Assembly: GCA_910586505.1 (NCBI GenBank)
Contig: CAJUGV010000001.1
Span: 124,001-188,000, forward strand
Reading direction: 5' to 3'
Length of the DNA: 64,000 bases
Source of the DNA: an uncultured Paraprevotella sp.
GTDB lineage: Bacteria > Bacteroidota > Bacteroidia > Bacteroidales > Bacteroidaceae
The position numbers and the translations under genes are program-made. Below, in pieces: positions 1-8,669 of the stretch (position 1 is its first letter; every line of letters starts with the position of its first letter). The notes beneath the pieces were generated by a model. That model made no database searches. It was not told where the DNA came from and saw only the letters and a list, made by a program, of their open reading frames with translations.

Positions 1-552
1 ACCGCGAATACGCATCACCGTTCCGCTCCCTAGGTCGCCGGAGTTAGCCACAATGTCCAGACCGGCGATACGCCCCTGAAGGGCATCGTCGATAGAAGCC
101 ACGGAAACACCTTCGATAGCCTTGGTGTTGAATTTCTGCATGGCACCGGAGTACTCACGTTCGGGAATGGCCAGCGCACCGCCCCCCGTCACAAATTTGG
201 AAGCAGTGACCTTAACTTCGTTCAACACATTCTGCAAGTCAAGCTTGACATCAAACTTGCGGCGTGCGCCGATGGGCAAAGTCTTGCGTTTGTAACCCAC
301 AAAAGAGAAATTCAGCGTGTGGGCCTCATTCTTGATTTTCAATGAAAAGTTACCATTGAAATCGGTCAGCGCAGACGAATAAATACGTCCGTCCTTGTCC
401 TGCTCAATGACCGTAGCACCGATGAAGCCGTCCGGTTCGTCATCGGCATAGACCTTACCGGTGACGATGGCGCCACTACCCTGGGCAAAGGCCATGTCCG
501 AACAAAGGAGCAACGCCACCCATAACAACAAATATTTTATCTTATTTTTCAT
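1..552 (-). CDS. SusC/RagA-family TonB-dependent outer membrane transporter, N-terminal part (runs off the window)
   Basis: Only the first 184 codons are present. The protein begins MKNKIKYLLLWVALLL and has a signal peptide ending near AFAQ. A carboxypeptidase-regulatory-like beta domain follows (about residues 28-105, with the GxVxDxxxxFIGATV and FVGYK patterns). The TonB plug comes next (about 115-184, ending SGDLGSGTVMRIRG, the usual SusC plug signature). In this family the protein forms the outer-membrane channel that imports oligosaccharides captured by a SusD lipoprotein; the SusD gene would be expected just outside the left edge. The start lies 16 bases after the stop of the fasciclin lipoprotein gene, so the two are probably co-transcribed. 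Family assignment is firm; the substrate is inferred only from neighbouring glycosidases. Confidence 0.93.
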   Translation of the reverse strand, partial: MKNKIKYLLLWVALLLCSDMAFAQGSGAIVTGKVYADDEPDGFIGATVIEQDKDGRIYSSALTDFNGNFSLKIKNEAHTLNFSFVGYKRKTLPIGARRKFDVKLDLQNVLNEVKVTASKFVTGGGALAIPEREYSGAMQKFNTKAIEGVSVASIDDALQGRIAGLDIVANSGDLGSGTVMRIRG

Positions 553-568
553 AACCCGTTAGATTATA

Positions 569-3175
569 TTATTTACGATAATTGATAGCACGATCCACCA
601 GATGGAGCACAGCACGTGAGGAAGCCATGATCTGGTTGGCTTTGCGATAATCTTCATTATTCACTATGAAATCGCGCGCAAAAACATTATAGTCGCCGGC
701 TGCCGTCGTGAGCACCTTGGCAGTTTCCTGTGCGTTGCCCTCCGAAGCGAACCTGAGCTCCGAACCGTTACCGTTCACCTTAATATACACGAAATGATCG
801 GCTTGGTCACGGGCCGCCGTAGCGTATGATCCACTGTAGGACACACCGTCCGATACGGGCAGAATGCCGTCCACAAAATGATAGCGCAGGAAGTTCAGCA
901 AATAGATCGTCATCTTTTTCTTCTTGTCATAATCCGGCTCCAGATTGATTTCCTCCCATGTGTGCAAATCGGGATCGGCGGCAAAAGCATCTGTCAAGGC
1001 CTGCCCGGTGGGAACCAGTATCGTATAACGGTAATTGTTGAAAGACGTCACAATAGGACCGATACCGGAGGAGGTCTTCGTCACGTCCATATCGAAGATC
1101 GGCTCCACGTCCTTGTCCTCCTCGAAGAACGAAAACACATGCTCATCTCCCATCAGCAGATTGAAGAAAGGCTTAAAAGCCTCCGTGTCGCCCATCGTCT
1201 TATACACGGAACGGTAAGAGTCCTCCATGATCCGATCGATAAGGAATGCACGTCCGTTCGTCATCTCATAACGGCCCTTCTGATCATCTTCCATCGTGAT
1301 TACTTGCGCGGCCTGATTGTCCAGTTCAATATCGCCACAGCCTTTCACACGTATGTTTTCACCGGCACCGCTCACGGCCAACACGGCACCGCCTTTTGTC
1401 AGGAAGTAGTCCTGACGGCCCTCGTCAATATAGCCCGACAAGGGTTCGGCGGCATTGTCGGCCACCACGATATGCATGTCCATGATATCCTGCAGACGGT
1501 CGGTCACTACATCGCGTGACCCGTCTCCCAACGTACGCAGGAACGTACCTTTCGTCCCGTCTTCGTTGGCCTTGAACACATCAGCCGCCACTTTTCCCAT
1601 CTCCACACGGAAAGTCCATATCTCACGGTTATCAATACCGTCGTTGGCCCAGATGGCCCAAGAGATAGGATCGCGGTAGGTCTTCATGGCGTTGTCCGAA
1701 GGTACAAGCAGGTTATAGCGGTTGTCAAGAGAACGCAGGTAGAAATGATACTTCAGGTTATAGGCATCGTCCACCACATTCTTGATGACAGGATTCATGA
1801 TCTTCGTGGAATCGGAGATCAAAACAGGGGCATACACACTTTGGTAATCTACCGGAGCATACACCTTGTTGGTTATATAAATCAGACCGTTGTTCGCCGG
1901 AATGGTCTTGACGATGTCGCTTTCCTTGACGTTCATTTCAAATCCGGCGGGATCACTCATGATGTTCCAGTTGTGAGGCAGTGCATCGGCAAAAGAACGC
2001 TGCTGATGATTCTGCACAAAATCCGCGAGCACTTTCGTGTACACGCTGTCCCATTGAGGGAACTTGTCGGACAGGAACGCCCCCTGCGGAGACTCCCAAT
2101 ATTCGCGCATAGCCTCATCGGTAGGCACGAACATCACGCCCATATCCGTATTGCCGCCCCAGTTATGTGCGGAAGGATCATACGCAAGCGCTCCATACCC
2201 TTCGATATCCAGTTTGCCTTCGGGGTCGCTGATAAAATCATTCAGATTGAAATAACGTTTCACGAACACGGTGGAATCTTCCGCCATGGCACCGCCATAA
2301 GCATTGCCAAGAGTGGACTGCACACCGGTATTATAATAAGGAAACGCAAACATGTCCATTATTTTGGAGAACTGAGACACTTCCTGCGTCTCGTTGATCA
2401 CTTCCGCCATATTTCTCAACGGAGTGACCACACCGTCGGCCAGATGCAGATAACCGTTCTTGCACACCACGTCCTTGTTGGAACCCGACACATGCACACC
2501 GTTCACATACAATCCGCTGGCATCCCACGGCATGTTCCATCCCCTGGCCAGGATAGACCAATCGCTTTCGGAAAGGTTAATGGTGGAAAAATACTGAGGG
2601 GTGAAAAACACCGACATACGGTCTCCGTTGTCGGCCAGGTACGTACCGCCTTTCTTCTCAAAGCGCTCCCAGAACCTGGTCTTCGGCATCTTGTCATAAG
2701 ACAACCAAGGTACGCTGTCCAGATAAGTAACCGAAGAAGAACGACGCACAGCCGTTCCTTCCCCCAATCCGTCGGCTCCTGAAGACACGTTGGCCAGCAT
2801 ATTGCTCAGATAAGCCATGTTCAGCATCGTGGAGTTGAACATATAGCGTTTCTGCGACTCGGACAAAGAACGTACGAAATCGGCACCGCTACCGTTCATG
2901 CCCTTCCTGCGGAAATAATCGGCATAAGCCTCGTCATTGGCCGGGAAAAGAGTCTTGCTGCCCGTACGGCGCAATGTCTCCTCATACCCCAAGTCCTGAA
3001 CCAGCGCCAGGTAACTCGTGTAATTGCCACGACTTTCCAAATACTCATAAATATTGTTCCCCAACCAACCCGGCGCCTCATCGTCATAAAAATAATCATC
3101 CTTACACGAATTCAGCAAAGGAAGGCATAATGCGAAGCATAAGCAAGCATTCAGACTTCTGTAACCAATTCTCAT
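569..3175 (-). CDS. Fasciclin (FAS1) domain lipoprotein of the PUL
   Basis: This 868-residue exported lipoprotein starts MRIGYRSLNACLCF and has a lipobox LNSC with Cys24 as the lipidation site; the acidic KDDYFYDDE stretch after the Cys resembles Bacteroides surface-export signals. I chose this ATG over one 40 codons upstream because only it gives an N-terminal signal peptide. Four FAS1-like blocks are visible (about 40-260, 265-440, 450-650, 660-868), each with the family's LFPANDEAY / MFVPTDEAM / LLVPSDNAM / ILVPTGQAL pattern, that is a hydrophobic strand followed by P-T/S/A-N/D-x-A. FAS1 domains usually mediate adhesion or glycan/protein binding. Its place directly before susC suggests a surface glycan-binding or transporter-accessory role, but no function is proven. 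It probably has its own promoter in the 544-bp gap upstream. Confidence 0.88.
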   Translation of the reverse strand: MRIGYRSLNACLCFALCLPLLNSCKDDYFYDDEAPGWLGNNIYEYLESRGNYTSYLALVQDLGYEETLRRTGSKTLFPANDEAYADYFRRKGMNGSGADFVRSLSESQKRYMFNSTMLNMAYLSNMLANVSSGADGLGEGTAVRRSSSVTYLDSVPWLSYDKMPKTRFWERFEKKGGTYLADNGDRMSVFFTPQYFSTINLSESDWSILARGWNMPWDASGLYVNGVHVSGSNKDVVCKNGYLHLADGVVTPLRNMAEVINETQEVSQFSKIMDMFAFPYYNTGVQSTLGNAYGGAMAEDSTVFVKRYFNLNDFISDPEGKLDIEGYGALAYDPSAHNWGGNTDMGVMFVPTDEAMREYWESPQGAFLSDKFPQWDSVYTKVLADFVQNHQQRSFADALPHNWNIMSDPAGFEMNVKESDIVKTIPANNGLIYITNKVYAPVDYQSVYAPVLISDSTKIMNPVIKNVVDDAYNLKYHFYLRSLDNRYNLLVPSDNAMKTYRDPISWAIWANDGIDNREIWTFRVEMGKVAADVFKANEDGTKGTFLRTLGDGSRDVVTDRLQDIMDMHIVVADNAAEPLSGYIDEGRQDYFLTKGGAVLAVSGAGENIRVKGCGDIELDNQAAQVITMEDDQKGRYEMTNGRAFLIDRIMEDSYRSVYKTMGDTEAFKPFFNLLMGDEHVFSFFEEDKDVEPIFDMDVTKTSSGIGPIVTSFNNYRYTILVPTGQALTDAFAADPDLHTWEEINLEPDYDKKKKMTIYLLNFLRYHFVDGILPVSDGVSYSGSYATAARDQADHFVYIKVNGNGSELRFASEGNAQETAKVLTTAAGDYNVFARDFIVNNEDYRKANQIMASSRAVLHLVDRAINYRK

Positions 3176-3360
3176 AATTATTGTTTTTTCAATTGTTGTT
3201 TTTGTATTATCAGGTTCACTATCAAGATGCGTTTCCACAGTATTCCGCTCACAGGAAGCCATGCCTCCGCCATCCCGCCGCTTTCTCTTTTTCACAGCCC
3301 GCCGCCACCGTATTTTGTCCGGAACAAACAGCCGAAAAATTTGATGCGCTCCATTTTTTT

Positions 3361-3400
3361 ATTTCGTGCCCATGAAAATAAAATTTCATGAGCACGAAAT
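3361..3400. repeat. 17-bp palindrome with CATGAAA core
   Basis: Arms at 3361-3377 and 3384-3400 pair with one mismatch around a six-base AT loop. The inner sequence is CATGAAA/TTTCATG and the outer ATTTCGTGC/GCACGAAAT. It lies in the leader of the FAS1 transcript if the promoter at 3532-3539 is right. Similar AT-rich hairpins occur at 27403-27452 and 46172-46217. Confidence 0.6.
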
Positions 3401-3531
3401 TTTCCCGTTCTGCAGAGCATGGCAACACGCTTTCTTCAAACTGTAAATCAACCCTGCTTTTCATTCCCATTTTTCCGTATTAGAACTATATCTTTCAATC
3501 TGATTTCCTAAATTCCGTTTACAAAAATACA

Positions 3532-3539
3532 CATCTCTT
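3532..3539 (-). promoter_or_regulatory. Possible -7 element for FAS1-susC
   Basis: Minus-strand TATTTTTG matches the Bacteroides TAnnTTTG consensus exactly. No TTTG is present at the 19-21 base spacing, so this is a half-supported call. It would give a leader of about 350 bases. Confidence 0.35.
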
Positions 3540-3633
3540 TCTTTCTATATACGTTACGATTGCTTCAAAATATAAAAAAAATGATTCACTATCCTCTTTT
3601 GAAAGCTCACTTACAGGTTATAAATCGAAAACA

Positions 3634-3668
3634 GACGCTTTTAAGGATTTTGCGTCCTTAAAAGCGTC
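3634..3668 (-). terminator. Terminator-like hairpin after the GH92 gene
   Basis: A perfect 14-bp stem (3634-3647 with 3655-3668) has a seven-base loop and is followed on the minus strand by TGTTTTCG. It sits 52 bases beyond the GH92 stop codon, so the GH95-GH92 transcript probably ends or is attenuated here. Confidence 0.65.
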
Positions 3669-3719
3669 CGATCACGTGTATCACTAACACTTTATAACAT
3701 ACTCATAGAAGTATGCCCC

Positions 3720-5939
3720 CTATTTTAACTTTAATAAAGAACCTCCGCTCTTGGCCGTCAGCACGACATCAAGTGTTCCGCCTGCCATAATATCGCGATG
3801 TGACAAACTGTAACCGTCCAACTCACGACCGTTAAGCTTGAGAGATTTTACGAAAATGGCTTTCTCCGGCTCGCCCTTGCGCACCACATTAACGACAAAC
3901 TCCTTGTCATCGCCCACCTTCACAACCGCTCGGTCTACGGTAGGACTGCCGATTACATATTCGCCGGATGCCGGGTTCACGGGATAGAAGCCCAATGCGG
4001 AAAAAACGTACCATGCCGACATTTCGCCGCAATCGTCGTTTCCGGCATACCCCGAAGAAGAAGTATTGTACAAGGTACGTTTGATAAAGTCTGCCAGCTG
4101 CTGTGTCTTGGCCGGCTGTCCCGCCATAGCGTACAGATAGGCCACATGATGGCTCGGCTCGTTGCCGTGAGCATACAGTCCCACGAAACCAGAAGCGTTG
4201 TCGTTCTTCTCCCCGCTCGTTTCGTCGGAAGTAAAGAACTCGTCCAGACGCTTGCAGAAAGCTTCACGGCCACCTGTAAGTTCGATCAGGTCGGGCACAT
4301 TCTGCGGCACATACCAATAGTACTGCCATCCGTTGCCTTCGGTAAAGGGATAACCTCCGTTGGCCCCGTATTTATAGGGGTCGAAAGGCAGAATCCACTC
4401 GCCCTTGCTGTTCTTGGGCTGGAAGAATCTGGTTTCGGGATGGTGCAGGTTACGGTAGTTGGCCGAACGCTTCATGAAGAACTCATAATCTTTTTTCTTG
4501 TCCAGATGGCGCGCCAGCTGAGCCGCACACCAGTCGTCAAAGCTCTGCTCCAGGGTGATGGACACCGACTGCGTCTGCAGGTCTTCGGGCATATAGCCGT
4601 ATTCGTCCCACACCTCGAAAGGCGAATTATGGTGCGGCGTGGTCAGACTCTGCTTCACCGCTTCGTAAGCCTTCTCCGCATCGATGCCGGGCAGGCCTTT
4701 CAGCACCGCATCTACCACCACGGGAACGGCATGGTTTCCGATCATGCAATAGTTATCCTGTCCCCACAACTGCCAGATGGGCAGATAACCGTAGTATTCA
4801 TACTGACGGATCATGCTGTTCACGAAATCGGCCGAGCGGGCAGGTTCCAGTATCGTATAGAGAGGATGCGCGGCACGATAAGTGTCCCACAGCGAGAAAG
4901 TACTGTAATGCGCCTGATTGCCGGAGAGCTTGCGGGTGGAATAATCGGCCGCCATGTAGTCACCGTTCACGTCGGACATCACATTGGGCTGAATCATGGT
5001 GTGATAGAGCGCCGTATAGAAGATCTCTTTCTCATGCTCACCGCATTCAATCTGAATTTTACCCAATTCGCGGTTCCAGTTCCCGTAAGCAGCCGAGCGG
5101 ATGGCATCAAACGACTTTCCGGCAGCTTCCACTTCCAAGTTCTGACGGGCATTCTCGATCGAAACGGGCGAGATAGCCAGTTTGCATTCCACCACACCGC
5201 AATTGCCGAAATCGAATATGCCGCGGAGATTGTTTCCGTTTACCACCGCAATGTTTTTATGCGTACGGTCACCGTTGATCAGTTCCGAAGACTGGATAGG
5301 GGCGGAGAATTCCGCATAGAAATAGATCTTACGCAGTTTGCCCCATCCCGTAATGATGCGGTAGCCTTCTATGGCATTGGCACTTACCTGACGGATCTGC
5401 GAGTTGATGATCTGACGCCCCCAGCTTCCCTTGTTGGCAGAATGGTTCAGATCGAAAAACACCTTCGCTGACTTTTCCTTATTATAATAGGTATAGCGAT
5501 GCACCCCCACACGCGCCGTGGCCGTCAGTTCGGCATTGATACTGTCGTCCTGCAACAACACCCGATAATAACCGGGAACAGCCTGTTCCTTCTCATGCGT
5601 AAAGCGCGATTCAGTGCGACGATCCGTCATGGGAAGCATCAGGATATCGATGAAATCGGATGCTCCCGTTCCGCTCAGACGCGTATGCGAAAATCCGAAA
5701 ATGGTCTTGTCGTTATAATCATATCCCGACGCCTGCGCCCAGTCGGGCGCCTCACGCGTATCGGGCGAGAGCTGCACCATTCCGAAGGGAACCGTCGCCC
5801 CCGGATAATTATTACCACTCAGGCTCTGGGCCACCGCACCCGTGCCTATAAAAGGATTGACGTATTGCGCGCAATCCTGTGCCCATACCGCACCTCCTGC
5901 CAGCCAGACAGGCAATGACAATAAATATTTCTTTTTCAT
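3720..5939 (-). CDS. GH92 family exo-alpha-mannosidase
   Basis: This 739-residue secreted enzyme starts MKKKYLLSLPVWLAGGAVWAQ (signal peptide); longer upstream starts lack one. The mature protein opens with the GH92 hallmark YVNPFIGTG, then GATVPFGMVQLSPDT, and has the C-terminal catalytic signatures TEGNGWQYYWYVPQN (about residue 530) and GNDDCGEMSAWYVFSALGFYPVNP (about 640-665). Family members are calcium-dependent inverting exo-mannosidases that remove alpha-linked mannose from N-glycans or yeast mannan. Length is normal for the family. It starts 8 bases after the GH95 stop codon, so the two genes form one operon. Linkage specificity cannot be read from the sequence. Confidence 0.93.
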   Translation of the reverse strand: MKKKYLLSLPVWLAGGAVWAQDCAQYVNPFIGTGAVAQSLSGNNYPGATVPFGMVQLSPDTREAPDWAQASGYDYNDKTIFGFSHTRLSGTGASDFIDILMLPMTDRRTESRFTHEKEQAVPGYYRVLLQDDSINAELTATARVGVHRYTYYNKEKSAKVFFDLNHSANKGSWGRQIINSQIRQVSANAIEGYRIITGWGKLRKIYFYAEFSAPIQSSELINGDRTHKNIAVVNGNNLRGIFDFGNCGVVECKLAISPVSIENARQNLEVEAAGKSFDAIRSAAYGNWNRELGKIQIECGEHEKEIFYTALYHTMIQPNVMSDVNGDYMAADYSTRKLSGNQAHYSTFSLWDTYRAAHPLYTILEPARSADFVNSMIRQYEYYGYLPIWQLWGQDNYCMIGNHAVPVVVDAVLKGLPGIDAEKAYEAVKQSLTTPHHNSPFEVWDEYGYMPEDLQTQSVSITLEQSFDDWCAAQLARHLDKKKDYEFFMKRSANYRNLHHPETRFFQPKNSKGEWILPFDPYKYGANGGYPFTEGNGWQYYWYVPQNVPDLIELTGGREAFCKRLDEFFTSDETSGEKNDNASGFVGLYAHGNEPSHHVAYLYAMAGQPAKTQQLADFIKRTLYNTSSSGYAGNDDCGEMSAWYVFSALGFYPVNPASGEYVIGSPTVDRAVVKVGDDKEFVVNVVRKGEPEKAIFVKSLKLNGRELDGYSLSHRDIMAGGTLDVVLTAKSGGSLLKLK

Positions 5940-5947
5940 GTTTTCCT

Positions 5948-8344
5948 TTATTTCAGTTCCACTATATCTCCTTTTTTCAGATAGACTACCGCACAATGAT
6001 CTGCATCCAGGCTCATCGCACACTTATGTCCGTTCACACGAACGGAATAGTCGCGGTCTTCAGGCACTTTCAGTCTGAAGAGATTGTCGGCAGTGGCACG
6101 GAGCGATGCCTTGACAATACGGGCATCCTTCCATTCGGCCGACACTTCGGCTCCTCCTCTCACACACAATCCGCTGAAACTTCCGTCTTTCCACTCCTGC
6201 GGCAGACAAGGCAGCAGTTCCACGTAACCCTCCTGCGTCTGCACAAGCATTTCGGCCATTCCGGCCGCTCCGGCCGCATTGCCGTCGAAAATAAACACGT
6301 CGAACGGTGCTCCGGCAATCCCTTCGGGAGAAATGGTCAGCAGATTCTCGCGCGCAAAGTCGGTGAGCAGCGTATTCAGACTAGCTTCGGCCTTTACGGG
6401 ATCTTTCAAACGGGCATAGAAACAAACCATATTGGCACGGCTCCACTCCACATCTTCCCATCCTTCGGCAGCCAGACGACGCTCGATGGTGGTCTGTACG
6501 GCATGAGTCAGTTCAGGATCTTTCTCTCTGGTGATCTGGGCATACGGATAGAAAGCCAGCAGATGAGACGTATGACGGTGGTTGGGATGTGCTTCCTCAT
6601 AGTCCTCCATCCATTCGCGCAAACCGCCGTGACGGTTGAGACGGAACGGCGGAAACTTGGCCAGCGCCAGGCGCAGGGAATCGGCAAACGCCTTGTCCAC
6701 ACCTAAGATTTCGGAGGCTTTCACACATGCGGTCATGATCTCATAAGCCAGCACACGGTCGCAGGTGGTCATCATGGAAGCGCCCAGTTCCTGTCCTTCG
6801 AAACGGAAAGAGTTTTCGGGCGACACGCAAGGCCCCGTCACCAGATAGCCTGTATTGGGGTCTTCCACCATATAATCCAAAAGGAACTCCGCATTACCTT
6901 TCAGCAAGGGGTAGGCCGTGTCTCTCAGATAGTTCCTGTCGAGCGTATATTCGTATTGCGTCCACAAATGGGTGGCCATCCAGGAACCGGCCAAAGGAAA
7001 GAGGCCCCAGCCCATGCCCTCGGACGGAGCGGTGAATCCCCAGATGTTGTTCACTGTATGGGCCGTCCAGCCCTTGCAGCCGTAAACGGTCTTCACGGTC
7101 TTGGCTCCATGCACGGCCATGTCGGCCAGATAAGTGAACAACGGCGCGTTGCATTCCGCCAGATTGCCCACATTGGTAAGCCAGTAGTTCTGCTCCGTAT
7201 TGATATCGAGATGGTAATCGCTTGTCCAGCACATGTTGCAAGCCAGATTGTCGTTGAAGAATCCCTGCAAAGCAATCGGAAGCGGAGAGTTTTCACGAGA
7301 AGAAGCTATCGTCAGATAACGGCCGTACTGGAAGAAAAGAGCCTGCAAGCCTGCATCCTTCTTTCCGTCGCACAAGGCTTTCCAACGCCGGTCTACAGGT
7401 ATATCCTTGTTCTTGTCGGTACCCAACCGTAACGACACTCGTGCAAACAGCGGCGCGTAATCGGCAATATGCTCTTTCTTCATCGCTTCGAAAGTTCCGG
7501 CCTGTGCCTTGTCTATCGTACGCTCGCACAGAGACTTATATTGCTCATTCTTGAAATCCGTCCTCACGTCGGCCACAATCGTCACGGCATCGGCATGTTT
7601 CACCTTAATGGTCTCACCCCGGGACTCGATCTCACCGTTGACCGCCGTAACGGCCATGCGTCCCTGAAATCTCACACCACCCGTACCTAATTTCGGAAAC
7701 AAGGCCTGGCCGTCGAAGATCAGCTGATTGCCCTCGACCCGCACAGCGGCCTGAGTGATCATCTTCATCTGAAGTTCGAAAGAAACCGACTGTTTTCTGC
7801 TGGCCGTGAAGTGCATCACCACCGCATCCTGCGGATTGGAAGCTATAAACTCACGCTTATAGGTTATGCCTCCTTTCTTGAAAGATACCGTAGTTACGGC
7901 ATCCGTCAGGTTCAGATCGCGACGATAGTTCTCCACTGCCGCAGTAGCATCGGAGTAACCGAAACGGATTTTCATATCACCGACGGGCAGATGCGTTCCG
8001 AAAGAATGCGGCGTACCTACCAGTTCGCGACCGGCAATCTGATTCCCTTCAACCAGTTTACCTTCAAAAAACAACTTGCGCAAGGCGTCCAGACGCTCAC
8101 GTCCGAAGGGCTTTTCCTGATTGGCATCGTACTCTCCGGCCCACATACTGGATTCGTTCAACGATACCGTCTCCTCATCGATGCCTCCGAAAACCATGGC
8201 TCCCACCCGGCCGTTACCCACCGGCAAGGATTCCATCCATTCGCTTGCCGGAGCATCATACCACAAGCTTGTTTCCTGGGCCTGTAACTGCACAGCAACC
8301 GCGCAAGCCAGACACCCCCCAATAAATTTCAGTTTCATTCTCAT
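5948..8344 (-). CDS. GH95 family alpha-L-fucosidase (or alpha-L-galactosidase)
   Basis: The protein has about 798 residues from MRMKLKFIGGCLACAVAVQLQAQ, which gives a clean signal peptide; an ATG six bases inside (8338) is equally possible, and an upstream in-frame extension has no signal character. GH95 signatures are present: NESSMWAGEYD near the N-terminus, DINTEQNYW (catalytic Asn region), GPCVSPENSF (acid Glu), HRHTSHLLAFYPYAQI, and DGNAAGAAGMAEML (Asp). The family are inverting enzymes releasing terminal alpha-1,2-fucose; some act on alpha-L-galactose. It is the first gene of the leftward operon with GH92, divergent from the HTCS regulator that probably controls it. Confidence 0.92.
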   Translation of the reverse strand: MRMKLKFIGGCLACAVAVQLQAQETSLWYDAPASEWMESLPVGNGRVGAMVFGGIDEETVSLNESSMWAGEYDANQEKPFGRERLDALRKLFFEGKLVEGNQIAGRELVGTPHSFGTHLPVGDMKIRFGYSDATAAVENYRRDLNLTDAVTTVSFKKGGITYKREFIASNPQDAVVMHFTASRKQSVSFELQMKMITQAAVRVEGNQLIFDGQALFPKLGTGGVRFQGRMAVTAVNGEIESRGETIKVKHADAVTIVADVRTDFKNEQYKSLCERTIDKAQAGTFEAMKKEHIADYAPLFARVSLRLGTDKNKDIPVDRRWKALCDGKKDAGLQALFFQYGRYLTIASSRENSPLPIALQGFFNDNLACNMCWTSDYHLDINTEQNYWLTNVGNLAECNAPLFTYLADMAVHGAKTVKTVYGCKGWTAHTVNNIWGFTAPSEGMGWGLFPLAGSWMATHLWTQYEYTLDRNYLRDTAYPLLKGNAEFLLDYMVEDPNTGYLVTGPCVSPENSFRFEGQELGASMMTTCDRVLAYEIMTACVKASEILGVDKAFADSLRLALAKFPPFRLNRHGGLREWMEDYEEAHPNHRHTSHLLAFYPYAQITREKDPELTHAVQTTIERRLAAEGWEDVEWSRANMVCFYARLKDPVKAEASLNTLLTDFARENLLTISPEGIAGAPFDVFIFDGNAAGAAGMAEMLVQTQEGYVELLPCLPQEWKDGSFSGLCVRGGAEVSAEWKDARIVKASLRATADNLFRLKVPEDRDYSVRVNGHKCAMSLDADHCAVVYLKKGDIVELK

Positions 8345-8657
8345 ATCAGTTATTGTTTTATTAGTATTCATCACATCGTATTCACAAAAATACCTTCTTT
8401 GCCTCAAATAATGCATGCATAATTCACCTTATTCTAATAGAAACGAATCCCGGAAAGCAAAATAAAGCACAACTTATAAAGTTTGAAGCATTTGAAACAA
8501 TAAATCCATCCGACGATAAATCTCTGGGTGCGATAACAGCAGAAAATGTCGGCATCAAGAAACAGAAAACATACATCAAACCCTCTATAAAAATTATAAA
8601 ATTTGGTTCAGCCTGCAAAGGCAATCCCTGTTTTTTATTAAATTTGCATCAAATCTA
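8345..8657. promoter_or_regulatory. Divergent control region between GH95 and the HTCS gene
   Basis: No gene is seen here. A minus-strand TATTTTTG (8385-8392) fits a -7 element for the GH95 operon, and a plus-strand TAAATTTG (8639-8646) fits one for the HTCS gene; neither has a good TTTG partner. A palindromic ATGCATGCAT lies near 8411-8420. GAAACGAATCC at 8440-8450 resembles part of the 19-bp repeat in front of the GH2 gene. Confidence 0.45.
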
Positions 8658-8669
8658 ATGTGTCCTATC

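Larger units (their letters stand above)
3176..3719. other. Intergenic region upstream of the FAS1-susC operon
   Basis: I see no credible gene in these 544 bases. They hold, read leftward, the terminator hairpin of the GH95-GH92 unit (3634-3668), a possible promoter element for FAS1-susC (minus-strand TATTTTTG at 3532-3539) and a large palindrome in the presumed 5' leader (3361-3400). Confidence 0.6.

Noticed and set aside
4146..5471. 441-codon open frame opposite the GH92 gene
   Set aside because: Shadow frame with no family features.
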